64,000 nucleotides of DNA from Ecdyonurus torrentis (GCA_949318235.1 OX439127.1:1297617-1361616); one strand, 5' to 3'. Counted from the first letter of the stretch, positions 39,620 to 51,865 are shown. Program-made: numbers and translations. The notes: generated from the sequence alone by a model not told the origin.

Positions 39620-40800
39620 TAGGGTCCTCTAAGGTTCCCTTGCCACTCCACAAGATGAATTGTAAGACTTAAGTGGTCTAGTACACTTAATAAGAGTGTA
39701 GGGTACTCTAGAGTTCCTTTGCCACTCAGAAACACCAAAATGCAAGACCTAAGGGTCTAGTGCACTTAAATAAGAGTGTAGGGTCCTCTAGGGTCCCCTT
39801 GCCACTCAACAACAAAAAGTGTAAGACCTAAGGGTCTAGTACAATTAATAAGAGTGTAGGGTCCACTAGGGTTTCCTTGCCACTCAGAAACGACAAAGTA
39901 CAAGATCTAAGGGTCCAGTGCACCTAAAAAGAGTGTAGGGTTCTCTAGGGTTCCTTTGCCACTCAACAACCAAAAGTGTAAGACCTGAGTAGTCTAGTAC
40001 ACATTATTAAAGGTGTAGGGTCCTCTAGGGTTCCCTTGCCACTCAGAAACGACAAAGTTTAAGAACTAAGTGGTCTAGTAAACTTAATTAGAGTGTAGCG
40101 TCCTCTAGTGTTTGTTGCTACTCAGAAACGACAAAGTGCAAGACCTAAGGGTTTAGTGCACTTAATAAGAGTGTAGGGTCCTCTAGGGTTCCCTTGGCAC
40201 TTAACAACCAAAAGTGTAAGACCTAAGTGGTCTAGTACACTTTATTAAGGGTGTAGGGTCTTCTAGGGTTCCTTTGCCATTCAACAACCAAAAGTGTAAG
40301 ACCTAAAGGTCTAGTACACTTAATAAGAGTGTAGGGTCCTGTAGGGTTCCCTTGCCACTCAACAACCAAAAGTGTAAGACCTGAGTGGTCTAATACACTT
40401 AATAAAAGTGTAGGGTCCTCTAGAGTTCCCTTGCCACTCAACAACCAAAAGTGTAAGACCTAAGGGTCTAGTAAACTAAATAAGAGTAAAGGGTCCTCTA
40501 GGGTTCCCTTGCCACCTAATAACCAAAAGTGTAAGACCTGAGTGGTCTAGTTCACTTTATTAAGAGTGTAGGGTTCTCTAGGTTTCCCATGCTACTCAAC
40601 AACAAAAAGTGTAAGACCTGAGGGTCTAGTTAACGTAATAAAAGTGTAGGGCCCTCTAGGAATTCCTTGCTACTCAACAACCAAAAGTGTAAGGCCTGAG
40701 TGGTCTAGTAAACTTAAAAAAGAGTGTAGGGTCCTCTAGGGTTCCCTTGCCACTCAACAACCACAAGTGTAAGACCTGATTGGTCTAGCACACTCTACAG
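39620..40800. repeat. ~15 tandem 77-80-bp repeats in the retrotransposon leader
   Basis: The unit GGGTCCTCTAGGGTTCCCTT, GCCACTCAACAACCAAAAGT, GTAAGACCTGAGTGGTCTAG, TACACTTAATAAGAGTGTA is repeated about 15 times with some mutations and 1-2-base indels (AGTGGT versus AGGGT). It lies between the LTR-like region and gag. Frames through it are the repeat read as protein. Variable leader repeats are known in some retroelements, where they can affect packaging or insulation; no function can be shown here. Confidence 0.92.
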
Positions 40801-40849
40801 AAACTATGAAGTGTAAGTTACAGAACTCTGAAGTGTAAAACCAAAAGGG

Positions 40850-41125
40850 TCTAAGGCACTTAAAAGGTAGAAGGTAGTAAAACAATTACCGATTAGTTTA
40901 CTGCAGGTCGAAGCTTTGCTAGGCAACTGGGCAGATGTACTCTGTGTAGCTAGTAAGTAGTGACTGATTTTAGACGTGCATAGACTCAGCTTATATACTA
41001 AGAATTACACCGTTAACTAGGAAGCGGTAACATCCCCCCTTCCCCCCGCGGTTCCTACTGGAGGGCAACATTGCCCTGGAAAGGGAAAGTTTATTTTAAG
41101 TAATTGCACTTCCCCTCACATCCTT
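40850..41125 (-). promoter_or_regulatory. LTR-like promoter region of the Ty3-like element
   Basis: On the minus strand this reads TGTGAGGGGAAGTGCAATTA, a G-run, then AGTATATAAGCTGAGTC (a TATA-box-like site near 40990), then ACTTACTAGCTACACAGAGT. TG start, TATA box and position before the leader repeats are what an LTR should show. No second copy is in the window, so its limits are approximate. Confidence 0.45.
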
Positions 41126-41930
41126 CCAGGTCGATCAACTGTCAAAATTAACCCCATTCATACCACTAATACTAATTACCCCTATAATGATTAAGTAAAA
41201 TTTCTATACTAACTTAAAAATAAACTAATTACTAAAATTCACACACGTTATTTATTGACAATTGATTTTTCCAGAAAGGATGCTGGCGGAAGTAGTTTTT
41301 TTAAGTCAATGTTTTTCTATTATCATTATTATTAGTACACTGGTGTAAAAGCCTTTGTTATTATTATAACCATTATAATTCATTGCTAAGAATATACACC
41401 AAAAATAATAATCTGAACAATGTTATAACTACACCGTCAGGGCTGGGTTGAGATGTAGCCAATACTGATTCGGCCAATACAAAACAAGGGATTAGGGCGC
41501 AAACCACGTTATTCAAATTTTAGCAAGATGACCCCCTAAAATTTTATTAGATCAAGTAGGTTATTTCTATATACGAATAACTGAAATGCCTTAAAGGAAC
41601 AGACCGGAGAAAAACATAAGCATTTATGTCACAAAACACTTAATGGAATTTACATAAATAATATAAGTTTGTCTCTAAACCCAACTGTAACCCCATAGCA
41701 GTCATTAGAAAGTTCGATATATGCAACCAGCACTTAAATTTCATACTTATTTCTGCATGTTTCTGACGTGATAAACATGAATTTTCACGCAAAATGCATA
41801 CTTTACAGTATTTTCACGTTCTCTCGTGTGGCTATAGTACCATTTTGGTAAAAAATTGTCATGAGTTTTGAAAGATCCCATTTTGTATTTATACATTAAA
41901 AAGCACATGTTGTATTAAGCGATCTATTGC
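41126..41930. other. AT-rich DNA, nothing recognised
   Basis: About 800 bases with no frame or repeat that can be supported. Confidence 0.5.
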
Positions 41931-41934
41931 TTTA

Positions 41935-42565
41935 AGAAGCGGCGCGGCGCGAGCACCGGTACCAATTCATGCTGGTGTTATTAATTTGCTTATGCCGGAA
42001 AAAGGCGGCGCGGCGTGACCACAACACACCCGCGTACATTTAATCACGCGGTAGTTTGTCTTGCTGGCAAAAACGGCACGGCGTTAGAACCGATAAGTTT
42101 GCCGGTGTTATAAATTTGCTTAAGCCGGTAAAAGGCGGCGCGGCATGAGCAATAAACACCCGCGTGCATCGCACAACGTGGTAGTTTGTCTTGCCGGTAA
42201 GAAGTTGGTCGGCGTGAGCAACGGTAAGTTTGCCAGTGTTATTAATTTGCTTATGGCGGTAAAAGACGGCGCGGCGTGAGCCCAACACACCCGCGTACAT
42301 TGCACCACGCGGTAGTTTGTCTTGCCGGTAAAAGCGGCGCTGCGTGAGCAAACACACCCGCGTCCATCGCATAACGCGTTAGTTTGTTTTATCGTCAAGA
42401 AGCGGGGCGTCGCGAGCACTGGTAAGCTTGCCGGTATTATAAATTTCATTCCGGTAAAAGGGGGCAAGGCGTGAGCACAACCCGCCCGCGTCCATCGCCT
42501 AACGCATTAGTTCGTCTTTCCTGCAAGAAGCAGCGCGGCGCAAGCACCGGTAAAATTGCCGGTAA
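41935..42565. repeat. CpG-rich tandem array, ~5 units of ~125 bp
   Basis: The block GCCGGTAAAAGGCGGCGCGGCGTGAGC-AACACACCCGCGT recurs near 41993, 42125, 42254, 42328 and 42450. A second block, ACGCGGTAGTTTGTCTTGCCGGTAAGAAG...AAGTTTGCCGGTGTTATTAATTTGC, alternates with it. One unit is shortened (42254 to 42328). The high GC and CpG content contrasts sharply with the flanks. Long minus-strand frames here (42040-42467) are repeat-derived. Confidence 0.88.
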
Positions 42566-43400
42566 TGTAATTCGGGTGCTCTCGAGATAAGTTCCTAAAG
42601 AACAAACCTCCTGTACTTTTTTTTTAGATTGTGCACTGTAATTATTTTCTATTAACTATACAGCCTTATTCTGAGAGTAAAATAAAATAATAAAAGTTAG
42701 GTACCTATGCTTAAGTTTTAGGATAACTGCAATTGCATATAACAACGAAGTTATGGATTTTGCGAGCGTAGGGAGCTATTTTTTTATGCTGAGTTCAGCA
42801 TAAATATCGCTCATAGTTCCATAAATATTCATGCTGTACTACATTACTTATTATATAATGATGCCGTTAAATCATTATATTTATTCAATATAGCTTAAAG
42901 TATCAACAATAATGTTGTTAAAATTGATTAATAGTAACTGTAATTTTTTTCATAAAGCAAAGTAACTTTGTTACTTTGAAATAGAGATTGCAATGCAAAG
43001 TTACCCTACTATAAACATTCATTCAATAGCCTAACTTATTTAAGATAAGCACTTTTTTAAAGACTTAGAATATTGAAAGAAAAAAAAGCGCAATATCTAA
43101 ATAAAATGAACATTGATATGGCCGGAGTCATGGATATATAAATTATTTAAATATCAATATTATATAAAGAAACAAAATTGCTACTTATTCCTATTCTTAT
43201 AATAAAATTAACAAATAATATTATGTTTTATATTAAAAATTTAAGGCAGAGGTGTTTATTTAATTCAATACCTAGCATAGGTATTACATACCAGAAAGTT
43301 AGTATGAACGTAAGGTATTTTGACCGTACCGGGGAAAACATTCCTTTCACGAAAGTAATTTGTAGTGAGAGTAAGATATTTTTATCTTTATTTATTTTAT
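42566..43400. other. AT-rich DNA, no gene recognised
   Basis: The 95-codon frame at 43178-43465 runs into the adjacent repeat and shows no domain. Confidence 0.45.
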
Positions 43401-43424
43401 TTCTCTCTCCCTCTCTCTTGAATT

Positions 43425-43665
43425 ATCGTATAGGAAATCTTTGTATGACGAAATATGGAAAATGATGTTTTTGGCGGCCATATTAGTGTAGTGAGCAACA
43501 ATCCTCGACCGTAACGAGAAATTACATTTTTTTTCTCTCTCTGTCGTTCTCTCTTTAATAATCGTATACGATCTATGCAGATGACGTAATATTAAAAAAA
43601 TAATTAACTTGGCGGCCATAGTCGCGTAGTGAATACATTGCTCAGCATATACGTTAATATTTTAT
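43425..43665. repeat. Two MITE-family units in tandem
   Basis: Two copies, about 130 bases apart, of the pattern CGTATA-G...ATGACG-AATAT...TTGGCGGCCATA-T-GTAGTGA-CAA. The second ends CATTGCTCAGCATATACG, close to CATTGCTCAGCATAGG of the MITE at 5427. TCTCTCTC runs precede both. They share the family with 5427-5739 and 23335-23815. Confidence 0.7.
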
Positions 43666-43789
43666 TTGTGGTTTAGATTATATAGTTCATTATAATAAGC
43701 GGGCCTCGTTATTATGTTACCGCTCCGTACGAATTAATAAATATAAAGAAAAATCAAAATTTTTTTTTTCATTTAAAAACCACGAAAGT

Positions 43790-44460
43790 AACCCATCTAC
43801 ACCCTGAGCGGTTATACAAGTTGCTTCCCTGCTTTATTACAGAGCTACGTGGCCGGAGAGCGTCCTCCGTGGACAGCCACGCAGCCTTGTCCCTACCCGA
43901 CCAACGTGTCCCCCGGTACCACACTTTAATCTTCCAACTACTACTCCAGCCACCGCTGACTTGGGCCATGCAGAGGGATAAGAGTCGCGAAACAATGGTA
44001 CCAAATTAACTTTACACCTGGACACCAATGTCACGTTCTCATTTGTATAGCCTATCAAGTTTGCTATGAGCATCGCGCGCAAGCTGACCCAATCTAAAAA
44101 TACCCAGGGAGCATAACACCAAATAAAACCCATTGGTTCGATACTCTTATCTCTTATTTACCCCCTTAAATCTGGCCCAAATACAACATGTATAAGTCTT
44201 ACCGTCAGCTGGTGGCGTGGCGCGAGGGTGTGGTTTCGACAGGGAGATTTAAACGGCAGCAACCTAGCTTATTAAATACTTCTTCACGACTGCCCGCTGC
44301 TGCCTTTCACTTCCCTGTTATAAACGTATGCACATCTAGCTTGAGGCTACATTTGCACACACGTCTACATCCATATACCCACTCTCTCTTAAATTTGACA
44401 AATAAGTCACAACGTGACAATAAAAACGGGCCTTGGGTTAACTATAGTTGTTCATAGACT
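43790..44460. other. GC-richer, LTR- or SINE-like segment, unassigned
   Basis: About 670 bases of balanced composition in an AT-rich context (GTGGCCGGAGAGCGTCCTCC..., CATCGCGCGCAAGCTGACCC, CTGGTGGCGTGGCGCGAGGG). GGTTCGATAC near 44133 looks like half of a pol III B box, but no A box at the right distance was found. It may be a solo LTR. Open frames on both strands (up to 98 codons) overlap each other and show no domain. Confidence 0.3.
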
Positions 44461-44719
44461 GTAATATATATTTTTAGAATTAAATATAAATTTCTAATTC
44501 ATTTTCTGTAATGCATTCTATATTTTACATTTGTTAAAAATAATAACAAAGCATCACAATCTAATATCATGTATTGACTCTATTATATCTAAATTTCACA
44601 TTCATTTCATAATATATAAAATAAAAGAAATAAAAAATACATAACAAAATAAATGTATGTCACAATAGAATGAAACGGTTAGAAAGATTAGGTGGAAATG
44701 GCATTTTTTTCTCCTTACA

Positions 44720-45229
44720 CGTTGAAACAAATTCCTTTTTTCACAGCATAAATTAAGATCTCTATGGTGCGTTCTCTGTTGGTGTAAGAACGGGTCAAAT
44801 TGAGCAGATTTGTTTGATCACGATCTCTACCTGAGTTCACGCAAGGAGGCCTTACATAATTAGTGAGATTTTATAGTATTAGCTTTGTAAGGTCAGATGC
44901 TACCTCATCTCTCATTACATTACCTGCTTCATAACACGTTTGTTCAGTAGCTGCAACACCAATATTGAAATTGTTGTACTTTCGTATGGTTGTTGTTCCT
45001 GTCTTTGCCTGCCAGTTTGATGTCATGCACATCGCTTTGGTATCATGACAACCTCAAAGCTAATTACAACTTTAACAACATCTAGAAGGTTGACATATGG
45101 TCTTCCAACTACGTACGTTGACTTGAAGTACTCCAGCAGGTCGTTAGCTCTTAAAATATTTGGCGTAAGCTGTGAAAACATAACGGAACTTAAATAAGAC
45201 GTATTTTTCTTGTAAAAATGCAAGACCAT
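44720..45229 (-). pseudogene. Coding-like transposon relic, possibly transposase
   Basis: The minus-strand frame from 45229 contains LRANDLLEYFKSTYVVGRPY. After a frame change at about 45030 it continues with SNWQAKTGTTTIRKYNNFN, then I-G-V-A-A-T-E-Q-T and later C-V-N-S-G-R-D-R-D. Composition is protein-like over some 150 codons. L-L-E-Y-F-x-x-T-Y-V resembles the segment before the RTNN block of FLYWCH-type MULE transposases, but the match is short, so the family call is tentative. It has a stop and one frameshift. Confidence 0.35.
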
Positions 45230-46129
45230 CTAGCATTTCACAAAACACATAAAACAAAATATTGCAAGTTTGAGGAAAACTTTAGGAGGTGGAAGTGAAA
45301 GATGAAATATGAAAAATAGATGAACATAAACATTTTTAACGACTTTATATACTATCGCAGACCCATATTACAACCTTTTTGGAAATTTGAGAACAAAATA
45401 GTTTTACAAAAGTTTAAAATCAATGTGTTATTCATTTTCTTCGTCTTATTATCTTTTGTTTTAGTTCTATATATTTTTTAACTTCTTCTTCTTATTCGTC
45501 TTCATGTTATTAAATTTTGTCGTCTTCAGTAAGCAGGAGAAGTTCTATGTTTTTGCCTTTGTGTGCAGCCAATTTTTGCGGGGCAATTATTACATTCTCT
45601 TCAATGGTGTATCCCTCACTCTAACATCTGAAATATTTTTCTGAAATATTTGAATATACTTTAGTGCTACAAGATATGTAAGACAATCTTTATTAAATTC
45701 CTTTAAATGTTTTAGAAAGATGGTAATAATTTACCTGCATCATCATGTAGCTTGTCATCATGAATTCAAAAAATTATTTAAAATATTTCTTCTTGAGATA
45801 TTAGATTTAAAATTACAGATGAACTTCCTTGAAGTGGTACATATTTAACTGTACTAATTATGACGTTAAATAACTGAAAGTTAAATTACCAAAACCCCTT
45901 AACATTACATCTTGAAGCCTATAAGATATTAAAGCTTGTAAGATACAAAACTGTTCGGTATGATCGTTGTCTATATCTTTTGCAGCATATTAGGTATATT
46001 TTCATCATAAAATAGTTTAATGCGTCATGTTCACATCTAGTGCTTGCATTATTGAAGAGTTTCAAACAATTGTATATTTTCAGACCATACTCCAATATAC
46101 GATTTTTTATACTCCAATGTCCAATTTAT

Positions 46130-46470
46130 TAAAAGTCATTCAAGTTGTTGTTTCAAATTTATATATTAATTTTTTAATATGTGGTAAGATACATAATAAA
46201 AGAAGATTCTGCACGGTAGATATTACCTTGTAGAAATTATTTATTTCTTCACGTCTGAAGTTTGTTTTCAATCGATCGGTGTACGATTAAAACTACATAA
46301 TATATGAAAATGTTTTCTTTGTTTCTGCATTTATTATTTAATTGCATTTTATAGTGAGCACATTTATATTTAGCAGGATACTGAATGGAATGTTATTTGT
46401 ATTAAGTGGTTGGAGGTTGCAAATGCTCGTCTTAAAGAGCGATAATATTTCTTATCATCGCATTTTCTTG
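46130..46470. repeat. Dispersed repeat, inverted partner of 34.0-34.3 kb
   Basis: GATATTACCTTGTAGAA...GAGCACATTTATA...GTATTAAGTGGTTGGAGGTTGCAAATGCTCGTCTTAAAGAGCGATA is the reverse complement of the 34020-34320 sequence, moderately diverged. Confidence 0.7.
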
Positions 46471-47650
46471 AGACATCTTTATTAGCATCTGTTAAATAAT
46501 TAATACTTTCTTAACATTAAAAAACACAATAAATATGTAAAAATTCACCACTTACGTGAAAAAAAAAACTAGAAAAAATTAAAAGTAAAATAAACATTTA
46601 AAAAGTTTAAGGTACTAAAAATCGTCTAAAAGTAGAACAAAATCACTACAAATAAACAAAAATGTGTAAAAATAACTACAAATTATTTTAAAGAGGAAAA
46701 ATATAAATTAAATCAGGTCAAAGAAATACAAAAAGTCTTAATTGTATAACAATGTCTACAAGAAAGAAAAAGTTATAAAGCATATAAAATTACTAAATAA
46801 AGGTATAAAATTAAGAAATTATGTAAAAATTTTACGCGGAATAATTTTTTTTAACTTCAATAATTATTAAATGAATATAGAATAATAAATATAGAAAAAA
46901 AATAAATGATATTGTGGAAAAATAGTAAATAAGCATAAAATTTAGAATCAAAAAACGATTAAAAATAAAGTCATTTTAAATAAAAAGGTAATTGGATTGT
47001 TAAATAATAAAACAAAAATTATAAAAAAAATTGCTCATATAATAAAAAAGTTGCTAATTTGTAATTTAAAATGTAATTTCAAATTTTAAATTCTTGAAAA
47101 ATTTTACCCAAGCACCATAGATCTCGTTTAGGTATCGAAAAATGAAGAGAACAAACATTTTAAGTCTCTCGTTTTTTTGAGTATTTTCTTGACACCTGTT
47201 ATGAAAAGAAATAATACAGTATGGAACGGTTCAGTAGAGTAGCGCTTTATAGTGTTAAGTGATAAGTTCTCTGCCTGATGTGCTTGGAGAGAATAGATGA
47301 CTCATACAATTTGGATGCCTGTGCCTTCGAAGAACTTTACTAGCCATGGCTAATCTTCACGACAGCCTATCCACAACTGAACTAAATGAAAGTACACTTT
47401 TTTTTTATGTTAATTTATTTTCTTTTATACAGTAAATTATAGACTATTGTTACTCCTAGTTAGCCAAATGACTTTCATGACAAATATCACTTGAAAATTA
47501 AAGTGACGCAGGTGGGGCAAAATTTGAGCAGGAAAATCGCCAGTCTCATATAAGCATTAAGCGTCAACACCTTTATCGACTTCAATGTCTTGCTAATGGT
47601 TACGATCATGTACCTTGAGTATGTTCGAAGGGAGTTTGAAGATTTAAACT
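46471..47650. other. Very AT-rich DNA, no gene recognised
   Basis: Lys/Asn/Ile-type low-complexity sequence with no open frame of note. Confidence 0.5.
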
Positions 47651-47662
47651 CTAAGCCTGAGC

Positions 47663-48078
47663 ATGACAGATAATTTACAATTAGCCAGGATTATCAAGCA
47701 GAGAAAATTTCGCACCACTTATATTATCCCCTATCACTCCAAGGTTACAAGAAATTTTGAGCTACCGCCGAGTAGGTTAGAATTTGTTGACAACAGCCGA
47801 GACAACAAACCCAATCCTACAGACGAAGGAACAACCGAACAAAACTTAATGTAAGTTAACACACTAAAACACACACACATACAATCACATAAACACAAAC
47901 GGGTGCATACTAAAAATAATATTTTATTTTTATTTTTTTTAGGTGCGTTGTGCTGCACAAGCCTAATAGACTCTATTAAAGAATTCGTTCACAGCATTAT
48001 TGACACTATCTGTGAATGCCCGATCAGTGAATTTTTGGAGAATTTCTTCGATAACTTTCAGTTTCTGGAGATGGTTTA
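47663..48078 (+). other. Possible two-exon gene or relic
   Basis: The frame from ATG at 47663 (MTDNLQLARIIKQRKFRTTY...) has balanced codon use and runs to a good donor AAT-GTAAGTT at 47851. A T-rich tract and AG at 47941-47942 make a plausible acceptor, giving an intron of about 92 bases. Past the acceptor the best frame is L-I-D-S-I-K-E-F-V-H then ECPISEFLENFFDNFQFLEMV-stop (end about 48079), but it is one base out of phase with exon 1; in phase, translation stops after about a dozen codons. So this is either a decayed gene, a wrong splice choice or chance. I recognise no domain. Confidence 0.3.
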
Positions 48079-48079
48079 A

Positions 48080-49160
48080 AGTAATTTATGTTCAGAGTCT
48101 AACTTTGAGGATTAATAACTTCTTCCCCCATCAATTTTTACCGAAAAATTATTTTACTTCATAACCTCATATTATTTTATTATTTTATTATTTTATTATT
48201 TTTTATTAAAAACAGTAAGACTAAACATTATAAATGCAAAACGTTTATTTTAATGTATACAAGGATTTATATATTTATATACATATACACTTCTTAGATA
48301 TGGTAATATAAAAAGTAGGCTATTTTAAAAATAAAACATGCCTTTTCTTTTTTTCTCTTTCATCCATTTCAGTTTCTAAACACAGATTAGTTAACTCAGA
48401 ATAAAGCGTCTAATTAAGTTTCAGAACGCTTTTTTTAAGACGAAAAAGTAGTTTATCTTCAGCTGTTATACTTTAAACTTTAACAGTACTTAAAAATAGT
48501 TGTCAGATTTTTCCAATATTAAATTTTTTAATATATAATATATAACTATAATTATATAATTATGGAAACATAGCACTATATAATGGCTTATTAAATAATA
48601 TATATTCTTTTATTTAATAATAAATACGCAATTTGCATATGAAGACATTTAACACAAAATACCGTAAAACTGGAAAAAACTTAACAAAAATCAAATAATT
48701 TATTCATATACGTAAAAAGCGATGCACTATTATATAATATTGAGTTTAATAAAAAAAAATTAATATTAAGAAAAAGGTTGCAGGTTAAAATAGTTACTTT
48801 TTTATAATTTTATCCATAGTGGTTACACTATATTTGTTTTTTACAATTTAGGGTCAATGTTTGTGACACTTTGAAAAAAAAAATGTACTAGTTTTAAGAA
48901 TTTTTTAAATTGGCAAATATTTGTAATTATAGTCTAAAACAAGCATAAATTATCAGCACATAACACCAGATACAAGGCAGCAAGAACAAAAAAAAACATT
49001 TGAATTTATACTGTAAATGTTTAAACGGGAAATTCAATCAACACGTTATAGATATAAAAAAAGCTAGTTTCCAAATATCCTCATAAAACCTATTAAATTA
49101 GTCAAATTTCTTGTTCCTGTTTGATACTCCTTCTCTGACGACTTAAGCGCAATATCTCCC
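48080..49160. other. AT-rich DNA, nothing recognised
   Basis: Short TTATTA and AATATA runs only. Confidence 0.5.
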
Positions 49161-49164
49161 TATT

Positions 49165-49385
<221 letters not shown>

Positions 49386-50539
49386 CCGTCTATTTAACCG
49401 GTCAATTTCTAATTTAACTTTTAACGCATGGAGAAAAGCTTATTTTGAAAGCTTCTCTGACACTTTAGGAGATACTTAATAGAAAATATATAGATATACT
49501 TTAACGTTATGTTAAGTTTGTTCACCTTCAAAAACTGTCAAAACATTGTTGCATATTTATCTCATCTTTTTCTACAAATGAAGTTTATATATGAGAAGGA
49601 GTATTGGGCAAAGGAAGTAAATTATATATAAAAAAATGACATTCATGTTTTTTAAATAGGTCTAAAAATTGTACCTATTTTTTACATTGTCTGTTGAGAG
49701 TTTTCTCTCTCTATTTCTCTATACATAATTTATTTATAGAAATTATTAGCCAACACAAATGTTTAAGGTAGTTTTCTGGAATATATTTAGATTTGCCATT
49801 TTTTAAAAACAATAACGTCTCTATTAAAAATGCTCTCTTCATGTGAAGCAGGACACAAGTATAACATGTACAAGAGACATGGTTTTGCCTAACAGTCCAA
49901 AAAATGTCTACCAATCTTTGCGCGAAATGACACTACTACGGCGTTCAACTACTACGTTGAACGAAGAAACATGGCTTTCCACTGTACAAACTTTATGTGA
50001 ATTTACCAGTAAATAATTTAACCAGTAAATGTTGCTTGTGATTGTCTATTATAAAACTTTATAATAATTAATCAGAAGATCTTAAAAAATATAACATACT
50101 AATATAATAATAAATATAATATATGTATATATATATATTGTTATTATATAAAATATTTTTAAAATTATATTTTCTATTTTAATAGAATATAATAATAATA
50201 TTAATTATTTTATAAGCAATAATTAAATCTCAATATAATGTATATTATTTATTGCTACTTTGTTATTACGTAATAAAACACATACTTGATGGTTTTTCTG
50301 TGTCACATGACAAATAAAGGTAACTACGACAGATAATAAAGCCATGGTAAAACTCACAACAGGAAGACTTAGTTCGGGTAGCTACTCCGGCTTGGCTAAA
50401 TTGTAGTTAAATAAAATATTTTAAAAAAATTAAGATTTTATCGCATCACCAATAAATCCTTTAATCTGCAAAAAGATGTCAGTTAAGATATTTTTAAAAA
50501 AATATATTAAGGAGAAAATTATTGACTCAAATGGCAATT

Positions 50540-51865
50540 GGTATTATTAATTTTATTCAATCATGGAGTTTCGGAATCGACTGCGATACGATATCCGATA
50601 CTATACCGACACATATATCGTATTATTATCGTATTGGGTCTTTTTTAAAACATAGTTTCAAAAATCGGTATCAGTCACAGATATCAGCAAAATATCGTCG
50701 AATTTTTAAACTTTTTTTCGATATTCTAAGACTTTTTATCTCTCTTAAAATAAAAGTTTAAAAAAAACTAAACACTAACATTCCAGAAGTGATTAACTAT
50801 TTGTAACTGGACAATAAAATTCACTCCTACATTTTTGACTTTGCTGTAACAAAGCATTTTTATTTACGTTTTATAATATCACTAGTTTAAAATTAAATAT
50901 TGTTGTATTTTACATACAATAATAATAAAGACAATGTGTTATAATTTCTTTTCTTATTTTGATGAAAGAAAACGGCGATCAACTCTTGCCAAGATTCTGT
51001 GAAATCCGTCGTGTGGTCAAAGAGTACTATCTATGACCTCTCCTAATGACTAAAGCACCAGTAGAAATCAGTAATATATAACCAATGATTGACATTTTAA
51101 ATCTTTGTAATTGTACATAAATTCAATTTATAAAACTTACAAAAGATTAGCATACTTTCGTTAATATTTTTGTTAAATGTTTAACAAGGTTAAATTTATA
51201 AAAAGTTTACATAATCAAAGGATTTTTGCGACCAGAGGGAAATTTTGAACTTTTACCTATTTGGTTTAGCGGGGGTTATTTTAGCTAATTAAAAAATAAA
51301 TACAAAGGTTAATGATACTTTGTTTATTTTATTAAATAAAACAATACCATGAAAAAAAAATAAAAAACAATATAATAAATCTTTGACTTTAACTTCTATA
51401 CTAAATAACAAATTGGCTTATTTGTAAATAATTAACAAAAGTGCTTTAAAAAAGTAGAATAATTCTAATCATATAACTTCGTTAAACAAATAAAATATTT
51501 TTATAAATTATTTGTTTTAAATCTAGTATAAAATTATTTTTAGTGATTTTAGTTTCACAAAAGAAAAAAACAATAAAATAAATAAATTATTAAATAATTA
51601 AATAAATAAGTATTAAAGCTGGTCCAATATGCATAGGTTTAATAATAAAATAATATAATAAAAAGCTGAAACAAAGGAGAAATTTTTGGATAAGATATAA
51701 CAAAAATATAAAAAAAATATCTGAATTATCGGTATCGTATCGGTATCGAATCTGAACAATTTTTTTTAATAGTATCGTATTAGTATCTGTATCGGGAAAA
51801 TTATATTTGTATCGTATCGCTGTCGAAAATTTCGGTACAGACTCCATGACTGAATTTATTACATA
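50540..51865. mobile_element. Element with GATAC-rich inverted ends, ~1.3 kb
   Basis: The left end reads ATTCAATCATGGAGTTTCGGAATCGACTGCGATACGATA, and the reverse complement of the right end reads ATTCAGTCATGGAGTCTGTACCGAAATTTTCGACAGCGATACGATA. After that both sides consist of clustered CGATAC/TCGTAT motifs for about 130 bases. The interior is AT-rich, without a recognisable transposase. It is a candidate non-autonomous DNA transposon or a pair of inverted retroelement tails. The flanks show no clear duplication. Confidence 0.65.

Larger units (their letters stand above)
37180..41125 (-). mobile_element. Ty3-like LTR retrotransposon, 5' half, minus strand
   Basis: Read from right to left: an LTR-like region (about 41125-40850), a leader made of 78-bp tandem repeats (40800-39620), gag (39533-38480), protease (38480-37920) and the beginning of RT (about 37600-37180). 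RNase H, integrase and the 3' LTR are missing. The order and motifs are those of Ty3/gypsy-type elements. Stops in gag and RT mark it as inactive. Confidence 0.78.

Noticed and set aside
39620..40800. CRISPR-like regular spacing of repeats
   Set aside because: Repeats are contiguous 78-bp tandem units without unique spacers, in a eukaryotic retroelement leader; no cas genes.
42040..42467. Minus-strand frames of 110 and 115 codons
   Set aside because: They lie wholly inside the CpG-rich tandem array and repeat with its period.
43178..43465. 95-codon plus-strand frame
   Set aside because: It ends within the MITE-family repeat and has no recognisable motif or splice support.
43837..44133. Overlapping frames of 62-98 codons on both strands
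   Set aside because: Both strands are open because of a locally higher GC content; no motif in either.
44125..44145. Pol III B-box-like GGTTCGATAC, possible tRNA or SINE
   Set aside because: No A box at the right distance, no cloverleaf, no poly-A or T-run terminator in place.
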